Below, in pieces: positions 51,917 to 60,652 of a stretch of DNA of 64,000 nt. The notes below the pieces were generated by a model. It had not been told where the DNA came from, searched no databases, and saw only the letters and a program-made list of their open reading frames with translations. The position numbers and the translations under genes were made by a program. This stretch comes from CATOSD01 sp965226695 (GTDB lineage: Bacteria; Chloroflexota; Dehalococcoidia; Lucifugimonadales; CATOSD01): contig OZ245405.1 in NCBI GenBank assembly GCA_965226695.1, forward strand, positions 2,666,001-2,730,000, given 5' to 3'. Each line of letters starts with the position of its first letter. The first letter of the stretch is position 1.

Positions 51917-52697
51917 CGGCTGACCCGTTTGCCGGCCGACGCGGGACGCGGGCGCGCTTGATGCGGTAGGGCAGCAGCCGCCAAATCGCCTCGACCACTA
52001 TGAGCGCGCTCATCTTGGATCGGCCCTTTGTCCGGTCCACGAACAGAATCGGCTCCTCCACGACGCGAAGTCCCATCCGCTGGCACGAGTGGGCCACCTC
52101 CGCCTGGAAGCCGAACCCCGCGCAGCGAAACTCGCTCATGTCCAGCCGGGAAAGCGCCGAGGCGCTAAACGCCTTGAAACCCGAAGTGGCGTCGCGCACC
52201 GCCAGCCCGCCCACCAGCCTTATCCCCAGGTTCCCCAGCGAGCTGAGAAGCCGGCGGGAGAAGCCCCACGAATCGTCCACTCCGCCGCCTTTCGCATAGC
52301 GGGATCCGACAACGACGTCGGCGTCGCAGAGAGCGCTCAGCATGGCCGGGATGTACTCTGGGGAGTGGGAAAGGTCGGCGTCCATCTGCACCACGCGGCC
52401 GGCGCCGGCTGCCAGCGCGCGGCCGAACCCCTCGACGTATGCCGTACCCAGACCCTGCTTGCTGCCACGCTGCACCACCTCCACGCTGCCGGCGAAGCCG
52501 CTTTCGAGGCTGGACGCGAGCTCCGCAGTGCCGTCCGGCGAGCCGTCGTCCACGATGATAAGGCGCACCCCGGGGATGCCGAGCAAGGACAGCCGGGCGA
52601 ACAGCTCGGGCAGGTTCTCGGCCTCGTTGTAGGTGGGCACCACCACGGCCACCGGCCCCGCCGCGGACGCTCTGCCGTGTTGCGATGGATGCGCCAA
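51906..52697 (-). CDS. Dolichyl-phosphate-mannose-synthase-like glycosyltransferase (GT2)
   Basis: The 263-residue GT2 enzyme has VAVVVPTYNEAENLPEL, LIIVDDGSPDGTAEL, KQGLGTAYVEGFGRAL, VVQMDADLSHSPEYIP (DxD), VVVGSRYAKGGGVDDW-like, RDATSGFKAFSASAL and EEPILFVDRTKGRSKMS. These are the hallmarks of polyprenol-phosphate mannosyl/glycosyl synthases. The catalytic domain lacks C-terminal membrane spans, as in the short DPM1 type. The TTG start at 52697 is supported by GAGGT six bases upstream. Confidence 0.88.
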   Translation of the reverse strand: MAHPSQHGRASAAGPVAVVVPTYNEAENLPELFARLSLLGIPGVRLIIVDDGSPDGTAELASSLESGFAGSVEVVQRGSKQGLGTAYVEGFGRALAAGAGRVVQMDADLSHSPEYIPAMLSALCDADVVVGSRYAKGGGVDDSWGFSRRLLSSLGNLGIRLVGGLAVRDATSGFKAFSASALSRLDMSEFRCAGFGFQAEVAHSCQRMGLRVVEEPILFVDRTKGRSKMSALIVVEAIWRLLPYRIKRARVPRRPANGSADGG

Positions 52698-52959
52698 GCT
52701 CCTACCTCGCCTAGGGAAATGCGCCCTTGCGCGCAGCCGAAAAGTCGCCGCCAATCCTACTTACGACCGGCCCCCAAGTCAAACGTCCTCACCGTAGCGA
52801 GTCGGGCGCTTCTTGCCACACTTTCATTGGCACGACCCTTCGCGTTATACTTTCTGCGACCGAAATGTCAGGCAGGGCAGTGCTCGCCGGCGAGTCCAGC
52901 CGCGGATTCTCCCTGCCGCCATCGACGGCTCCGCAGCCTTGCCGAAACAGGAGCAATAC

Positions 52960-54180
52960 TTGACCAGACGACCGATTGGCCGGCTCCCTGGAATGCGTGA
53001 CGTAACCGCCGCGCAGCGCGACCGCATGAGCGGCCTCGCGTCGGCCACTGCGGCCTACTTCGAGCAGCAGGGTTACCAGGCGGTCCACACGCCGCTGCTG
53101 GAGCAGACGGAGTTGTTCGTCCGAAAGTCGGGCGGCGACCTGGTCAACAGCCTGTACACCTTCCAGGACCCCGGCGGCAACACCGTAAGCCTGCGCCCGG
53201 AGTTCACGTCCTCGGTCATTCGCCACTACGTGGAGGTTGCGGACACGCTCTGCGGGCCGGTGCGCTGGCAGTACGGCGGCCCCGTCTTTCGCTACGAGTC
53301 GGACGGCGGCGAGGGCTCCCTGCGCGAGTTCACCCAGCTTGGCGCAGAGCTGGTGGGAGCCTCCGGCGTGGAAGCGGACGCCGAGATCATCCACCTGGCC
53401 TGGAGCGGACTCGCCCGCGCGGGCCTTACGCGCTGCACGCTGCGCATCGGCCACCTGGGCGCCGTCAACGCGCTGCTGGCGGAGCACGACCTGTCCGACG
53501 CCGCCAAGCTGTTCATAGTGGGAAACTTGCGGCCCCTCAAGGAGGGCGAGACCGACGTGGAGGAGCTGAAGCGCCGCGCCCAGGGCGCCGGCCTGCTGAG
53601 GGAACAGGCAGAGGATGGCATCGGCGAGGCCGGCTCGATGGACCTGCGGGCGGCGCAGGAGCTCGTCCGCCGCGTGGTCGCGGAACCGGGCGCATCCAGG
53701 ATGGGGCAGAGGACGCCGGAGGAGATCGCCTCGCGGCTGCTTCGCAAGATGCGGCGCGCCCACGACCCGGCCGTGTTCGAGGCGGCGCTTGAAATGGTGG
53801 ACGAGCTGGCCCGCGTGGAAGGCCCGCCCGGACCCGCGCTGGAGTCGCTGAGGGCGGCGGCGGGCGGCGCGGCGGTCCGATGCGGCGCGTTCGACGACCT
53901 CTCCCGGCTCTTGGACGCGCTCGCCGACCGCGGCGTGCCCGAAGACGCCCTGTCCCTGGACGTCGGCCTGGCAAGGGGCATCGCCTACTACACCGGCGCT
54001 ATATTCGAGATGTACGCCGCTCCGGAAGTCAGTCCGTCGCTGGGCGGTGGTGGCCGCTACGACGGCCTGGTGAGGGCGCTGGGCGGCGCCGGCGACGTGC
54101 CGGCCATGGGGTTCGCGTACAACATGGAAAGCGTGCTGGAAGCGTTGACCGCAGCGGACAAAGCGGCGGTAGCCCAGTGA
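52960..54180 (+). CDS. hisZ: HisZ, ATP phosphoribosyltransferase regulatory subunit (HisRS-like)
   Basis: The 406-residue class II synthetase paralogue has IGRLPGMRDVTAAQRDRM at its start, SLRPEFTSSVIRHYVE (motif 2 region), VFRYESDGGEGSLREFTQLGAEL, ARGIAYYTGAIFEMY, and LGGGGRYDGLVRAL (motif 3). The LPGMRD start, lack of a separate anticodon domain and position directly before hisG indicate HisZ rather than HisRS. The TTG start with AGGAG six bases upstream is used; the longer frame is not homologous. HisZ normally accompanies short-form HisG, but the HisG here is long. Confidence 0.82.
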   Translation: MTRRPIGRLPGMRDVTAAQRDRMSGLASATAAYFEQQGYQAVHTPLLEQTELFVRKSGGDLVNSLYTFQDPGGNTVSLRPEFTSSVIRHYVEVADTLCGPVRWQYGGPVFRYESDGGEGSLREFTQLGAELVGASGVEADAEIIHLAWSGLARAGLTRCTLRIGHLGAVNALLAEHDLSDAAKLFIVGNLRPLKEGETDVEELKRRAQGAGLLREQAEDGIGEAGSMDLRAAQELVRRVVAEPGASRMGQRTPEEIASRLLRKMRRAHDPAVFEAALEMVDELARVEGPPGPALESLRAAAGGAAVRCGAFDDLSRLLDALADRGVPEDALSLDVGLARGIAYYTGAIFEMYAAPEVSPSLGGGGRYDGLVRALGGAGDVPAMGFAYNMESVLEALTAADKAAVAQ

Positions 54181-55172
54181 ACCACCGCAAGCAGGTGCTG
54201 AGGCTGGCGATTCCGAGCGACGGCGCGCTTCACGAGTCGACGCTCATGTTCCTGCGCTCCTGCGGGCTGGGCGTCCTTCGCCCGAACTCACGCAGGTACA
54301 CGGCGGCGATTCCCGCCCTCGACGGCGTCACCGTGCTCTTCCAGCGCGGCTCCGACGTCACCTCCAAGGTGGAAGAGGGCAGCGCCGACATGGGCATAGT
54401 CGGACACGACCGCTACCTGGACTCGCGGCGCGAGGGCGGCGACGCCATAATCGTCATCGACACGCTTGGCTACGGCAATTCCAGGCTTGTCCTCGGCGTG
54501 CCCGACTCCTGGGTGGACGTGTCCTCGCTCGCCGACCTGGCGGAGCTTTCCGTCGAGATGCGGGAAGAGGGCAGGGACATACGCGTGGCGACCAAGTATC
54601 CCCGGCTGGTCGAGCGTTTTCTGTTGGGCAACGGGGTGAACTACTTCACCCTCGTGCAGTCCAGCGGCACGCTCGAGGCCGCACCCACCATGGGATTCGC
54701 CGACGTCATCGCCGACATCACCGAGAGCGGCGTGACGATGCGCGAGAATCACCTCAAGAACGTGCACGGCGGCACGATCATGACCTCCAGCGCGTGCCTC
54801 ATAGGCAATAAGGCGCTGCTGGCAGCCGACCCCGAAAAGCTGAGGCTCGCGAAGGCCATGGCGGAGCTTATGGAGGGCCGGCTGCAGTCGCAGGAGTTCT
54901 ACAGCGTCACCGCCAACATGCGCGGCGAAAACCCCGAAGAGATAGCGGGCTACGTGTTCAAGAGCGCCGAGATTTCCGGCCTGCGCGGTCCCACAATCGC
55001 GAAGGTCTACACCCCGGACGGCCAGGACTGGTACGCGGTAACCGTCGTCGTGCAGAAGGACAAACTGCTCGACGCCGTTGCCCACCTCCGGAGGGTGGGC
55101 GGCAGCGTGACGGTATCCCAGCCGAGCTACGTGTTCGGCTCGGCCTGCGAGGCGCACGCCCGACTCGGATAG
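54177..55172 (+). CDS. hisG: ATP phosphoribosyltransferase, long form
   Basis: The 331-residue product has the catalytic domains (LRLAIPSDGALHESTLMFL, GSADMGIVGHDRYL, IRVATKYPRLVERFL, GFADVIADITESGVTMREN) and a C-terminal domain of about 75 residues (PTIAKVYTPDGQDWYAVTV, AHLRRVGGSVTVSQPSYVF) that matches the histidine-sensing domain of long-form HisG. It catalyses the first step of histidine synthesis from ATP and PRPP. The GTG start overlaps the hisZ stop, so the two are coupled. Confidence 0.93.
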   Translation: MNHRKQVLRLAIPSDGALHESTLMFLRSCGLGVLRPNSRRYTAAIPALDGVTVLFQRGSDVTSKVEEGSADMGIVGHDRYLDSRREGGDAIIVIDTLGYGNSRLVLGVPDSWVDVSSLADLAELSVEMREEGRDIRVATKYPRLVERFLLGNGVNYFTLVQSSGTLEAAPTMGFADVIADITESGVTMRENHLKNVHGGTIMTSSACLIGNKALLAADPEKLRLAKAMAELMEGRLQSQEFYSVTANMRGENPEEIAGYVFKSAEISGLRGPTIAKVYTPDGQDWYAVTVVVQKDKLLDAVAHLRRVGGSVTVSQPSYVFGSACEAHARLG

Positions 55173-55193
55173 CCGGACACACAGGAGCCACGA

Positions 55194-55940
55194 TTGCCCA
55201 ATCTGCACGCACATATCGACCTCGCGCACCGCGCCGCGGAGCGCCTTGCTCACCCGACGCTCGACGCCAATATGGGCTGCTTTCTATTCGGCTCCACGTC
55301 TCCCGACATCCGAGTTATCACGCGCCGAAAGCGCGAGGTCTACCACTTCGCCCTTCTGGACTTCGAGTCCCTGGGTTCCGGCATCGATGGCCTGTTCGCC
55401 GCGCATCCCGGCCTGAAGTACTCAGGTGATCACAACGAGCAGACAAGGGCGTTCGTGTGCGGCTATCTGACGCACCTCATAGTGGACGAGTCCTGGATCG
55501 TGGACATGTACCGCCCCTACTTCGGCAACCCGGAGGTGTTTGGGGACAGCGCGAAGGGAAACGTGTATGATCGCGCGCTGCAACTGGAGCTGGACCGGCA
55601 GAGCACTCGGCCGCCGGACGCCGACGCAATCCTCCGCCGGCTGACGGTAGACGACATAGAAGTGGGCTTCATCCCGACGAATACGCTCCAAGACTGGCGC
55701 GACTGGGTCGTGTCCAGCCTGGCGCGCGGCTTCACGTGGGAGCGGCTGCGCTTCATGGCGGGCCGGATCTCGCGAGGCGACGAGTCCCATCCCGCGCACG
55801 CGCTTGCCGACGATTTCGTGCGCTGCGCTCCAAGCGGGCTGGCGAGCCTGTACGGCTACGTGCCTCAGGAGAGCCTGGACGAGTACAGGGAGCGCTCGGT
55901 CGATGCTCTCGTTAAGGCCATCGAAGAGTACCTGCCATGA
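55194..55940 (+). CDS. Zinc-dependent phospholipase C-like protein inside the his operon
   Basis: The 248-residue protein starts MPNLHAHIDLAHRAAERL and contains GCFLFGSTSPDIRVITRRKREVYHF and FVCGYLTHLIVDESWIVDMY, with conserved His/Asp residues as in the Zn_dep_PLPC family. The true substrate is unknown; many family members are uncharacterised hydrolases. The start is TTG. Its stop overlaps the hisD start (ATGA), so it is translationally coupled to hisD despite no known role in histidine synthesis. Confidence 0.78.
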   Translation: MPNLHAHIDLAHRAAERLAHPTLDANMGCFLFGSTSPDIRVITRRKREVYHFALLDFESLGSGIDGLFAAHPGLKYSGDHNEQTRAFVCGYLTHLIVDESWIVDMYRPYFGNPEVFGDSAKGNVYDRALQLELDRQSTRPPDADAILRRLTVDDIEVGFIPTNTLQDWRDWVVSSLARGFTWERLRFMAGRISRGDESHPAHALADDFVRCAPSGLASLYGYVPQESLDEYRERSVDALVKAIEEYLP

Positions 55941-57259
55941 GGGTGGTCCGGGGGCTGCCGGACGCCCGCGCGCTCCTGTGCGAGGGCAGGGGACTGGACC
56001 TCGACGACACCAGCCCGCACCTCGCCACGGCCATCGAGAGGACGTTCGGAAAGCCGCTATCGGTCGCGCAGGTCGTGGACCACATCATCGCGCAGGTACG
56101 CTCGCGGGGTGACGACGCCTTGCGAGAGCTCGCGGAGACGCTGGACGGCGCCCGCCTCGACGAAATTCGAGTACCGCCAAGGGAAGTCGCGAACGCCCTG
56201 GACGTGGCGCCGCCGCCGCTGGTCGAGGCGCTGGAGCTGGCGGCAGGCCGCATCGCCGAGTTCCACGAGGCCAGCCTCAGGCGTAGCTGGTTCGACTTTC
56301 GCAAGGGCTACGGCGAGCTGGTCAACCCCGTCGAGCGCGTGGGCGTCTACGTGCCGGGCGGCACGGCCCTGTACCCGTCGACGCTGCTGATGGCCGCGGT
56401 GCCCGCCAGGGTCGCCGGCGTTCGTGAGGTGATAGTTTGCACCCCAACGCGGGGAGAGGACAACCCCCACCCGGCGCTGCTCGCGGCTGCCCGGCTGGCC
56501 GGCGTCGACGGCGTGTACCGCGTCGGCGGCGCCCAGGCGATCGCGGCGATGGCGTACGGCACCGAGTCGGTTCCGCGCGTCGACCTGATCTGCGGCCCGG
56601 GCAACCTTTTCGTTACGCTGGCCAAGAAGCGAGTGTACGGCGACGTGGGCATAGACGGGCTGTACGGCCCGACCGAGACCATGATCATCGCCGACGATTC
56701 CGCCAACCCCACGCTGTGCGCCGTGGACCTGCTGGCGCAGGCTGAGCACGACGCGCTGGCAAAGCCCGTGCTGGCCACCACCTCCGAGCGGCTGGCTACC
56801 GCCGTGTTGGCCGAGGTCCAGTCGCGCCTGGCCCGGCTGGACCGCACGGCTATCGCGGCGGCGTCCGTGAACGAGCAGGGGTGCGTGGCAATACTGGAGC
56901 GGCTCGACGACGCGCTGGAGCTTGCCAACGAATTCGCGCCGGAGCACGTGTGCCTCATGGTAGAGGACGCATGGACACACGTGGGGCAAATCAAGCACGC
57001 GGGGGCCGTGTTCGTGGGCGAAATGTCGCACGAGGTGCTCGGCGACTACGTTGCCGGCCCAAGCCACATCATGCCCACCGCCGGAACGGCGCGCTTCAAT
57101 TCGGGCGTGGGCGTTCACACATTCTTGAAGACAAGCCCTATACTGGCCCTGGACGACGCAACCGCGGCCCGCATATCCGGCGCGGCTTCAACCATCGCCC
57201 GCGTGGAGGGCCTGACGGCCCACGCCGAGGCGGTGGAGGTGCGCGAGGAGCTGGGTTAG
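55937..57259 (+). CDS. hisD: Histidinol dehydrogenase
   Basis: The 440-residue enzyme has GVYVPGGTALYPSTLLM, LICGPGNLFVTLAKKRVYG, GPTETMIIADDSANP, LLAQAEHDALAKPVL (Gln/His zinc ligands), FAPEHVCLMV, and GDYVAGPSHIMPTAGTARF with the late VGVHTFLK. It oxidises histidinol to histidine in two NAD-dependent steps with zinc. The ATG overlaps the preceding stop. Confidence 0.96.
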   Translation: MRVVRGLPDARALLCEGRGLDLDDTSPHLATAIERTFGKPLSVAQVVDHIIAQVRSRGDDALRELAETLDGARLDEIRVPPREVANALDVAPPPLVEALELAAGRIAEFHEASLRRSWFDFRKGYGELVNPVERVGVYVPGGTALYPSTLLMAAVPARVAGVREVIVCTPTRGEDNPHPALLAAARLAGVDGVYRVGGAQAIAAMAYGTESVPRVDLICGPGNLFVTLAKKRVYGDVGIDGLYGPTETMIIADDSANPTLCAVDLLAQAEHDALAKPVLATTSERLATAVLAEVQSRLARLDRTAIAAASVNEQGCVAILERLDDALELANEFAPEHVCLMVEDAWTHVGQIKHAGAVFVGEMSHEVLGDYVAGPSHIMPTAGTARFNSGVGVHTFLKTSPILALDDATAARISGAASTIARVEGLTAHAEAVEVREELG

Positions 57260-57318
57260 CGTCGGCTCAACCGGAACGTGTACGGAAAAGAGTTAGACTT
57301 CGAACAAGGGGAAGGGAA

Positions 57319-58407
57319 ATGACGGTGGACCTGACAAAACTCATGCGACCGCACCTGGCGGGTGAAGTTCAGACATACGATTCGATGGACCCCCCGGAGG
57401 TGCTCGCACAGCAGTACGGCGTTCCGGCCGACAAGGTCATCAAGCTGAACGGCAACGAAAACCCCTACGGTTACTCGCTGAAGGTGAAGGACGCCGTCGC
57501 AAACTCCCCAATCCAGCACTACCCGGACCCGCAGCAGCGCAGGATGCGCGATGCGCTGGCAGACTACACCGGCCTCGGTCCGGAGCACATCATACTGGGC
57601 GCGGGCAGCGACGAGCTGATTCACCTGGTGTTCCAGATGTTCGTGTCCCCGGGAGACAAGATCCTGGACTTCGACCCCACGTTCGGCATGTACAACTTCT
57701 GCGCCAGGGTCGCCGGCGCGACCATCGAAATGGTGCCGAGGGACGAGCTGTTCGAGATCGATCTCGACGCCGCGCGCTCCGCGATCGACAGCCGCACCAA
57801 GATCATATTCGTCGCCACTCCCAACAACCCGACCGGCAACCTTGCCTCGGACGATCAGATAGCCGGCCTGCTGGACACCGGAAGGGTGGTGGTGGTGGAC
57901 GAGGCCTACTTCGAGTTCTGCGGCCAGACCTCCGCGTCCATGATCGCGGAGCACGAGAACCTCGTCATCCTGCGGACGATGAGCAAGTGGGCAGGGCTTG
58001 CCGGCCTTCGGATCGGCTACGGTCTGATGAGCGAGGACCTTGTGAGGCGCATCGTCGACATCAAGCCGCCCTACAACATCAACGTCGCCGCGGAGGCGGC
58101 GCTGCTGGCCTCGCTGGAGGACGCCCCCGCGCTGCTGGATAACGTTCAGCTTATAGTGGACGAACGGGAAAGGCTGACCTCGCTGCTGAACGAGCTCCCC
58201 GGCGTCACCTGCTGGCCGTCCTCCGGCAACTACGTCCTCTGCCAGTTCGCGCCAGGCAGGGCGCCAGAGCTGTACCAAGGCCTGGCGCGGCGCGGCATAT
58301 TCGTTCGCTTCTTCAACACCGACCGGCTGCGCGACTGCTTCCGCGCGGCCATCGGCACGCCCGAACAGACCGACGCGCTCGTCGATGCCCTGCGAGAACT
58401 GGTCTAG
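57319..58407 (+). CDS. hisC: Histidinol-phosphate aminotransferase
   Basis: The 362-residue fold-type I PLP enzyme has KVIKLNGNENPYGYS, HYPDPQQRRMRDALADY, ILGAGSDELIHLVFQ, FVATPNNPTGNLASDDQI, VVVDEAYFEFCG and TMSKWAGLAGLRIGYGL (Schiff-base Lys). These fit HisC. It converts imidazole-acetol phosphate to histidinol phosphate. The ATG at 57319 follows GGGGAAGGG; longer frames overlap hisD without homology. It lies between hisD and hisB. Confidence 0.94.
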   Translation: MTVDLTKLMRPHLAGEVQTYDSMDPPEVLAQQYGVPADKVIKLNGNENPYGYSLKVKDAVANSPIQHYPDPQQRRMRDALADYTGLGPEHIILGAGSDELIHLVFQMFVSPGDKILDFDPTFGMYNFCARVAGATIEMVPRDELFEIDLDAARSAIDSRTKIIFVATPNNPTGNLASDDQIAGLLDTGRVVVVDEAYFEFCGQTSASMIAEHENLVILRTMSKWAGLAGLRIGYGLMSEDLVRRIVDIKPPYNINVAAEAALLASLEDAPALLDNVQLIVDERERLTSLLNELPGVTCWPSSGNYVLCQFAPGRAPELYQGLARRGIFVRFFNTDRLRDCFRAAIGTPEQTDALVDALRELV

Positions 58408-58442
58408 CCGCCAGGGACTACACACCGCACCGGGAGCACACT

Positions 58443-59039
58443 TTGCCTACACGCACAAGCAGGCTGACGCGCAACACCAACGAGACCAGCATCGAGGTCG
58501 ACCTGGACCTGGACGGGCAGGGGACTTACGAGCTTGACACCCCGAACGGGATGCTGAACCACCTGCTGGCGCAGCTGGCCCGGCACGGCCTGTTCGACCT
58601 GCGCGTCACGGCAAACGGCGACGTGGACGTGGGGTGGCACCACCTCGTGGAAGACCTGGGCATCCTGCTTGGCAGGGCGTTCCGCGAGGCCGTGGGCGAG
58701 GGCAGGGGTATCACCCGCATGGGGCATGCCTACGTGCCGCTGGACGAGGCGTTGGCGCTGGTAGTCGTCGACTTCGGAGGCCGTGGGTACGCGGTGATCG
58801 ACGCCGACATGGACGACAGCGACCTCGGCGGCCTGCCCGCCGACCTCGTTCGCCACTTCCTGGAGTCTCTCGCCCGCGAAGGCGGCTTCAACCTGCACGT
58901 CCGCATCCTCGCGGGCGTCAACAACCACCACAAGGCCGAGGCAATCTTCAAGGCGTTGGCTAGAGCCGCCAGGGCGGCGCTCACCTCCGACCCCAGGCAG
59001 GCGGACGAAGTCCCCAGCACCAAGGGCACCATCTCCTGA
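58443..59039 (+). CDS. hisB: Imidazoleglycerol-phosphate dehydratase
   Basis: The 198-residue monofunctional IGPD keeps all expected metal ligands: Glu in NTNETSIEVDL, His in NHLLAQLARHG, His-His-Glu in GWHHLVEDLGILLG, His in VRHFLESLAREGG and His-His-Glu in VNNHHKAEAIFKAL. Flanking residues are unusual: NHLL for DHML and WHH for DHH. The LDEALALVVVDFGGRG segment is standard. The start is TTG after GGGAG. It is the last his gene here; hisA, hisF and hisI are not in the window. Confidence 0.93.
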   Translation: MPTRTSRLTRNTNETSIEVDLDLDGQGTYELDTPNGMLNHLLAQLARHGLFDLRVTANGDVDVGWHHLVEDLGILLGRAFREAVGEGRGITRMGHAYVPLDEALALVVVDFGGRGYAVIDADMDDSDLGGLPADLVRHFLESLAREGGFNLHVRILAGVNNHHKAEAIFKALARAARAALTSDPRQADEVPSTKGTIS

Positions 59040-59048
59040 TGCCGGCGC

Positions 59049-59300
59049 CTAGTCGAGGCGCTCCAACTCGAAGCTGAAGTCTTCGATGACCGGGTTGGCG
59101 AGCAGGCGGTCGCACATCTCCCCAATCGTGCGCTCGGCCTGAGCGTCGTCCGCGGCTTCAATGCGCACCTCGACGTACTTGCCCACCCGGACCGACTCCA
59201 CGCCCTGGAATCCAAGCTGGCGCAGGCCGCTCTCGACGGTCTGCCCCTGTGGGTCGCTAACGCCCGACCTGAGCAAAACTCTGATCCTGGCTATGTACAT
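59049..59300 (-). CDS. purS: Phosphoribosylformylglycinamidine synthase subunit PurS
   Basis: The 83-residue product is a typical PurS: YIARIRVLLRSGVSDPQGQT, VESGLRQLGFQGVESVRVGKYVEV, and MCDRLLANPVIEDFSFEL. It bridges PurL and PurQ in the FGAM synthase complex. It is the last gene of the minus-strand pur group, and neither purQ nor purL is adjacent. It converges on hisB with nine bases between stops. Confidence 0.94.
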   Translation of the reverse strand: MYIARIRVLLRSGVSDPQGQTVESGLRQLGFQGVESVRVGKYVEVRIEAADDAQAERTIGEMCDRLLANPVIEDFSFELERLD

Positions 59301-59378
59301 GGCCGCACCTCGATCCCCGCCCGCGAATCGGCCGCGTGCGAGGGTTCCGGGTCGCGCGCTTCGGGCGGCGCGCCGCCG

Positions 59379-59945
59379 CTACGGAACGTTGAACTCGGGT
59401 GCATTCGGTGAACTCTCGTGCGCTTCGATAAAGGCGACAATTCTCTCCTCGTCGAACTCTTCGAAGGTGTCCAGATAGTTCCACGCCGTCAGCGCAATGC
59501 GGCTCTCCATGCCGGGGTACGGGGCCATGATGATCTTGCCCAGGTCCTGCACGGCCGCCGCGATCCTGTCGACCAGCTCGGCGCAGCCCTCCGGGCAGTC
59601 GTAGTGCACGCCGATGCCGCCGTGCTCCAGGTTGTGTACCAACACCTCGTCCGGCAGCGTCTGCGCATAGGACGCCCACGGCGCGGGCGCCAGCGGCACG
59701 GGATAGTGCCAGCCCGACGTTGCGGGCGTGGAGATGTAAAGCGGATGGTCGTCGCCCAGCCCTATGTGCGCGTTCCCCTGGTCCGGGTAGTGCACGCCCG
59801 GCGTCTCGGGCGGGGGTTCACCGCCGCACGCGACGGCCAGCGCCATCAACGCCGAGACCAGCAGCGCGCTCAGCGGCTTGGCCGGTCCACCAGACGAATG
59901 GGGTAGGGTGCTTCTCTCGATCGCCACGTGAGCGCCCGCGCTCAC
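59379..59945 (-). CDS. DUF3105 lipoprotein
   Basis: The 188-residue product has a signal sequence with a lipobox, SALMALAVACGGE, so it is probably a lipoprotein processed by Lgt. The DUF3105 domain follows: HYPDQGNAHI, STPATSGWHYPVPLAPAPW, VLVHNLEHGGIGVHYDCPEGC, and ALTAWNYLDTFEEFDEERI. The His/Glu cluster in HNLEHGG suggests metal binding, but no function is established that I know of. It overlaps its upstream paralogue by four bases. Confidence 0.85.
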   Translation of the reverse strand: MSAGAHVAIERSTLPHSSGGPAKPLSALLVSALMALAVACGGEPPPETPGVHYPDQGNAHIGLGDDHPLYISTPATSGWHYPVPLAPAPWASYAQTLPDEVLVHNLEHGGIGVHYDCPEGCAELVDRIAAAVQDLGKIIMAPYPGMESRIALTAWNYLDTFEEFDEERIVAFIEAHESSPNAPEFNVP

Positions 59946-60592
59946 CTCGAGGTGTTCTCCGGCGCGTTGGGCGAGCTCTCGTGGGTCTCGATAAACTCTA
60001 TGATCCTGGCTTCGTCAAATTCCTCGAAAGCGTCGAGGAAGGTCCAGGCCGTGAGCGTTATGCGAGACTGCATGTCCGGATAGGGCGAGACCACCACCTT
60101 GAGGTTCTCCGCGAGCGACCTGTTGGCAATGCGCTCCAGATCCCCCACCAGCTCGTCGCAGCCGTCGGGGCAGTTGTAGTGAATCCCGATTCCGCCGTGC
60201 TCCAGGTTGTGGATGAGGTACTCGTCCTGCACGAACTCGTCGTAGATTCCCCAGTCGACGGGCGCGATTGGCAGGTTGTAGTGCCAACCCGACGTTGCGG
60301 GCCTGTTGCTGTACTCCGGGTGTTCCTGGTCGGGCACCACGTGGTCGCGGCCCTGGCTGGTGATCTTCAGTCCGGGGCCGTCGGGCGTGTCTCCCCCGAA
60401 CAGGTCCGCGAAGCCGCCGAAGGGCAGGCTTGGCAGGATCAGCGACAGGATGAACAGCCCGGCGATTAGCCCGACAGCCGTGAACGCGGCGATGCGCTTC
60501 AGGCGGCTCCTCGATTGTCGCCTGGCGCGCCGTGCCGCCCTCGCCTGAGTGGGCGTGGACCTGTTTCGAGAGCGTCGTTGACTGGACGCCAT
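59942..60592 (-). CDS. DUF3105 membrane-anchored protein
   Basis: The 216-residue paralogue of the next gene has a basic cytoplasmic N-terminus (RAARRARRQSRSRLKR), one membrane span (FTAVGLIAGLFILSLILPSL) and an external DUF3105 domain: RDHVVPDQEHPEYSNRPATS, YLIHNLEHGGIGIHYNCPDG, LTAWTFLDAFEEFDEARI, ending HESSPNAPEN. The two proteins share the domain but differ in how they are anchored. The pair sits between purC and purS. Confidence 0.85.
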   Translation of the reverse strand: MASSQRRSRNRSTPTQARAARRARRQSRSRLKRIAAFTAVGLIAGLFILSLILPSLPFGGFADLFGGDTPDGPGLKITSQGRDHVVPDQEHPEYSNRPATSGWHYNLPIAPVDWGIYDEFVQDEYLIHNLEHGGIGIHYNCPDGCDELVGDLERIANRSLAENLKVVVSPYPDMQSRITLTAWTFLDAFEEFDEARIIEFIETHESSPNAPENTSR

Positions 60593-60652
60593 ATATCTCC
60601 CTCGTGTGGCCCGGCTCGCTCCCGCGGTGCGGAGCGGCCCGGCCGGAATCCG

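Noticed and set aside
52960..54180. Calling this gene histidyl-tRNA synthetase
   Set aside because: It sits directly before hisG, overlaps it, starts with the HisZ-like LPGMRD motif and lacks a clear anticodon-binding domain.
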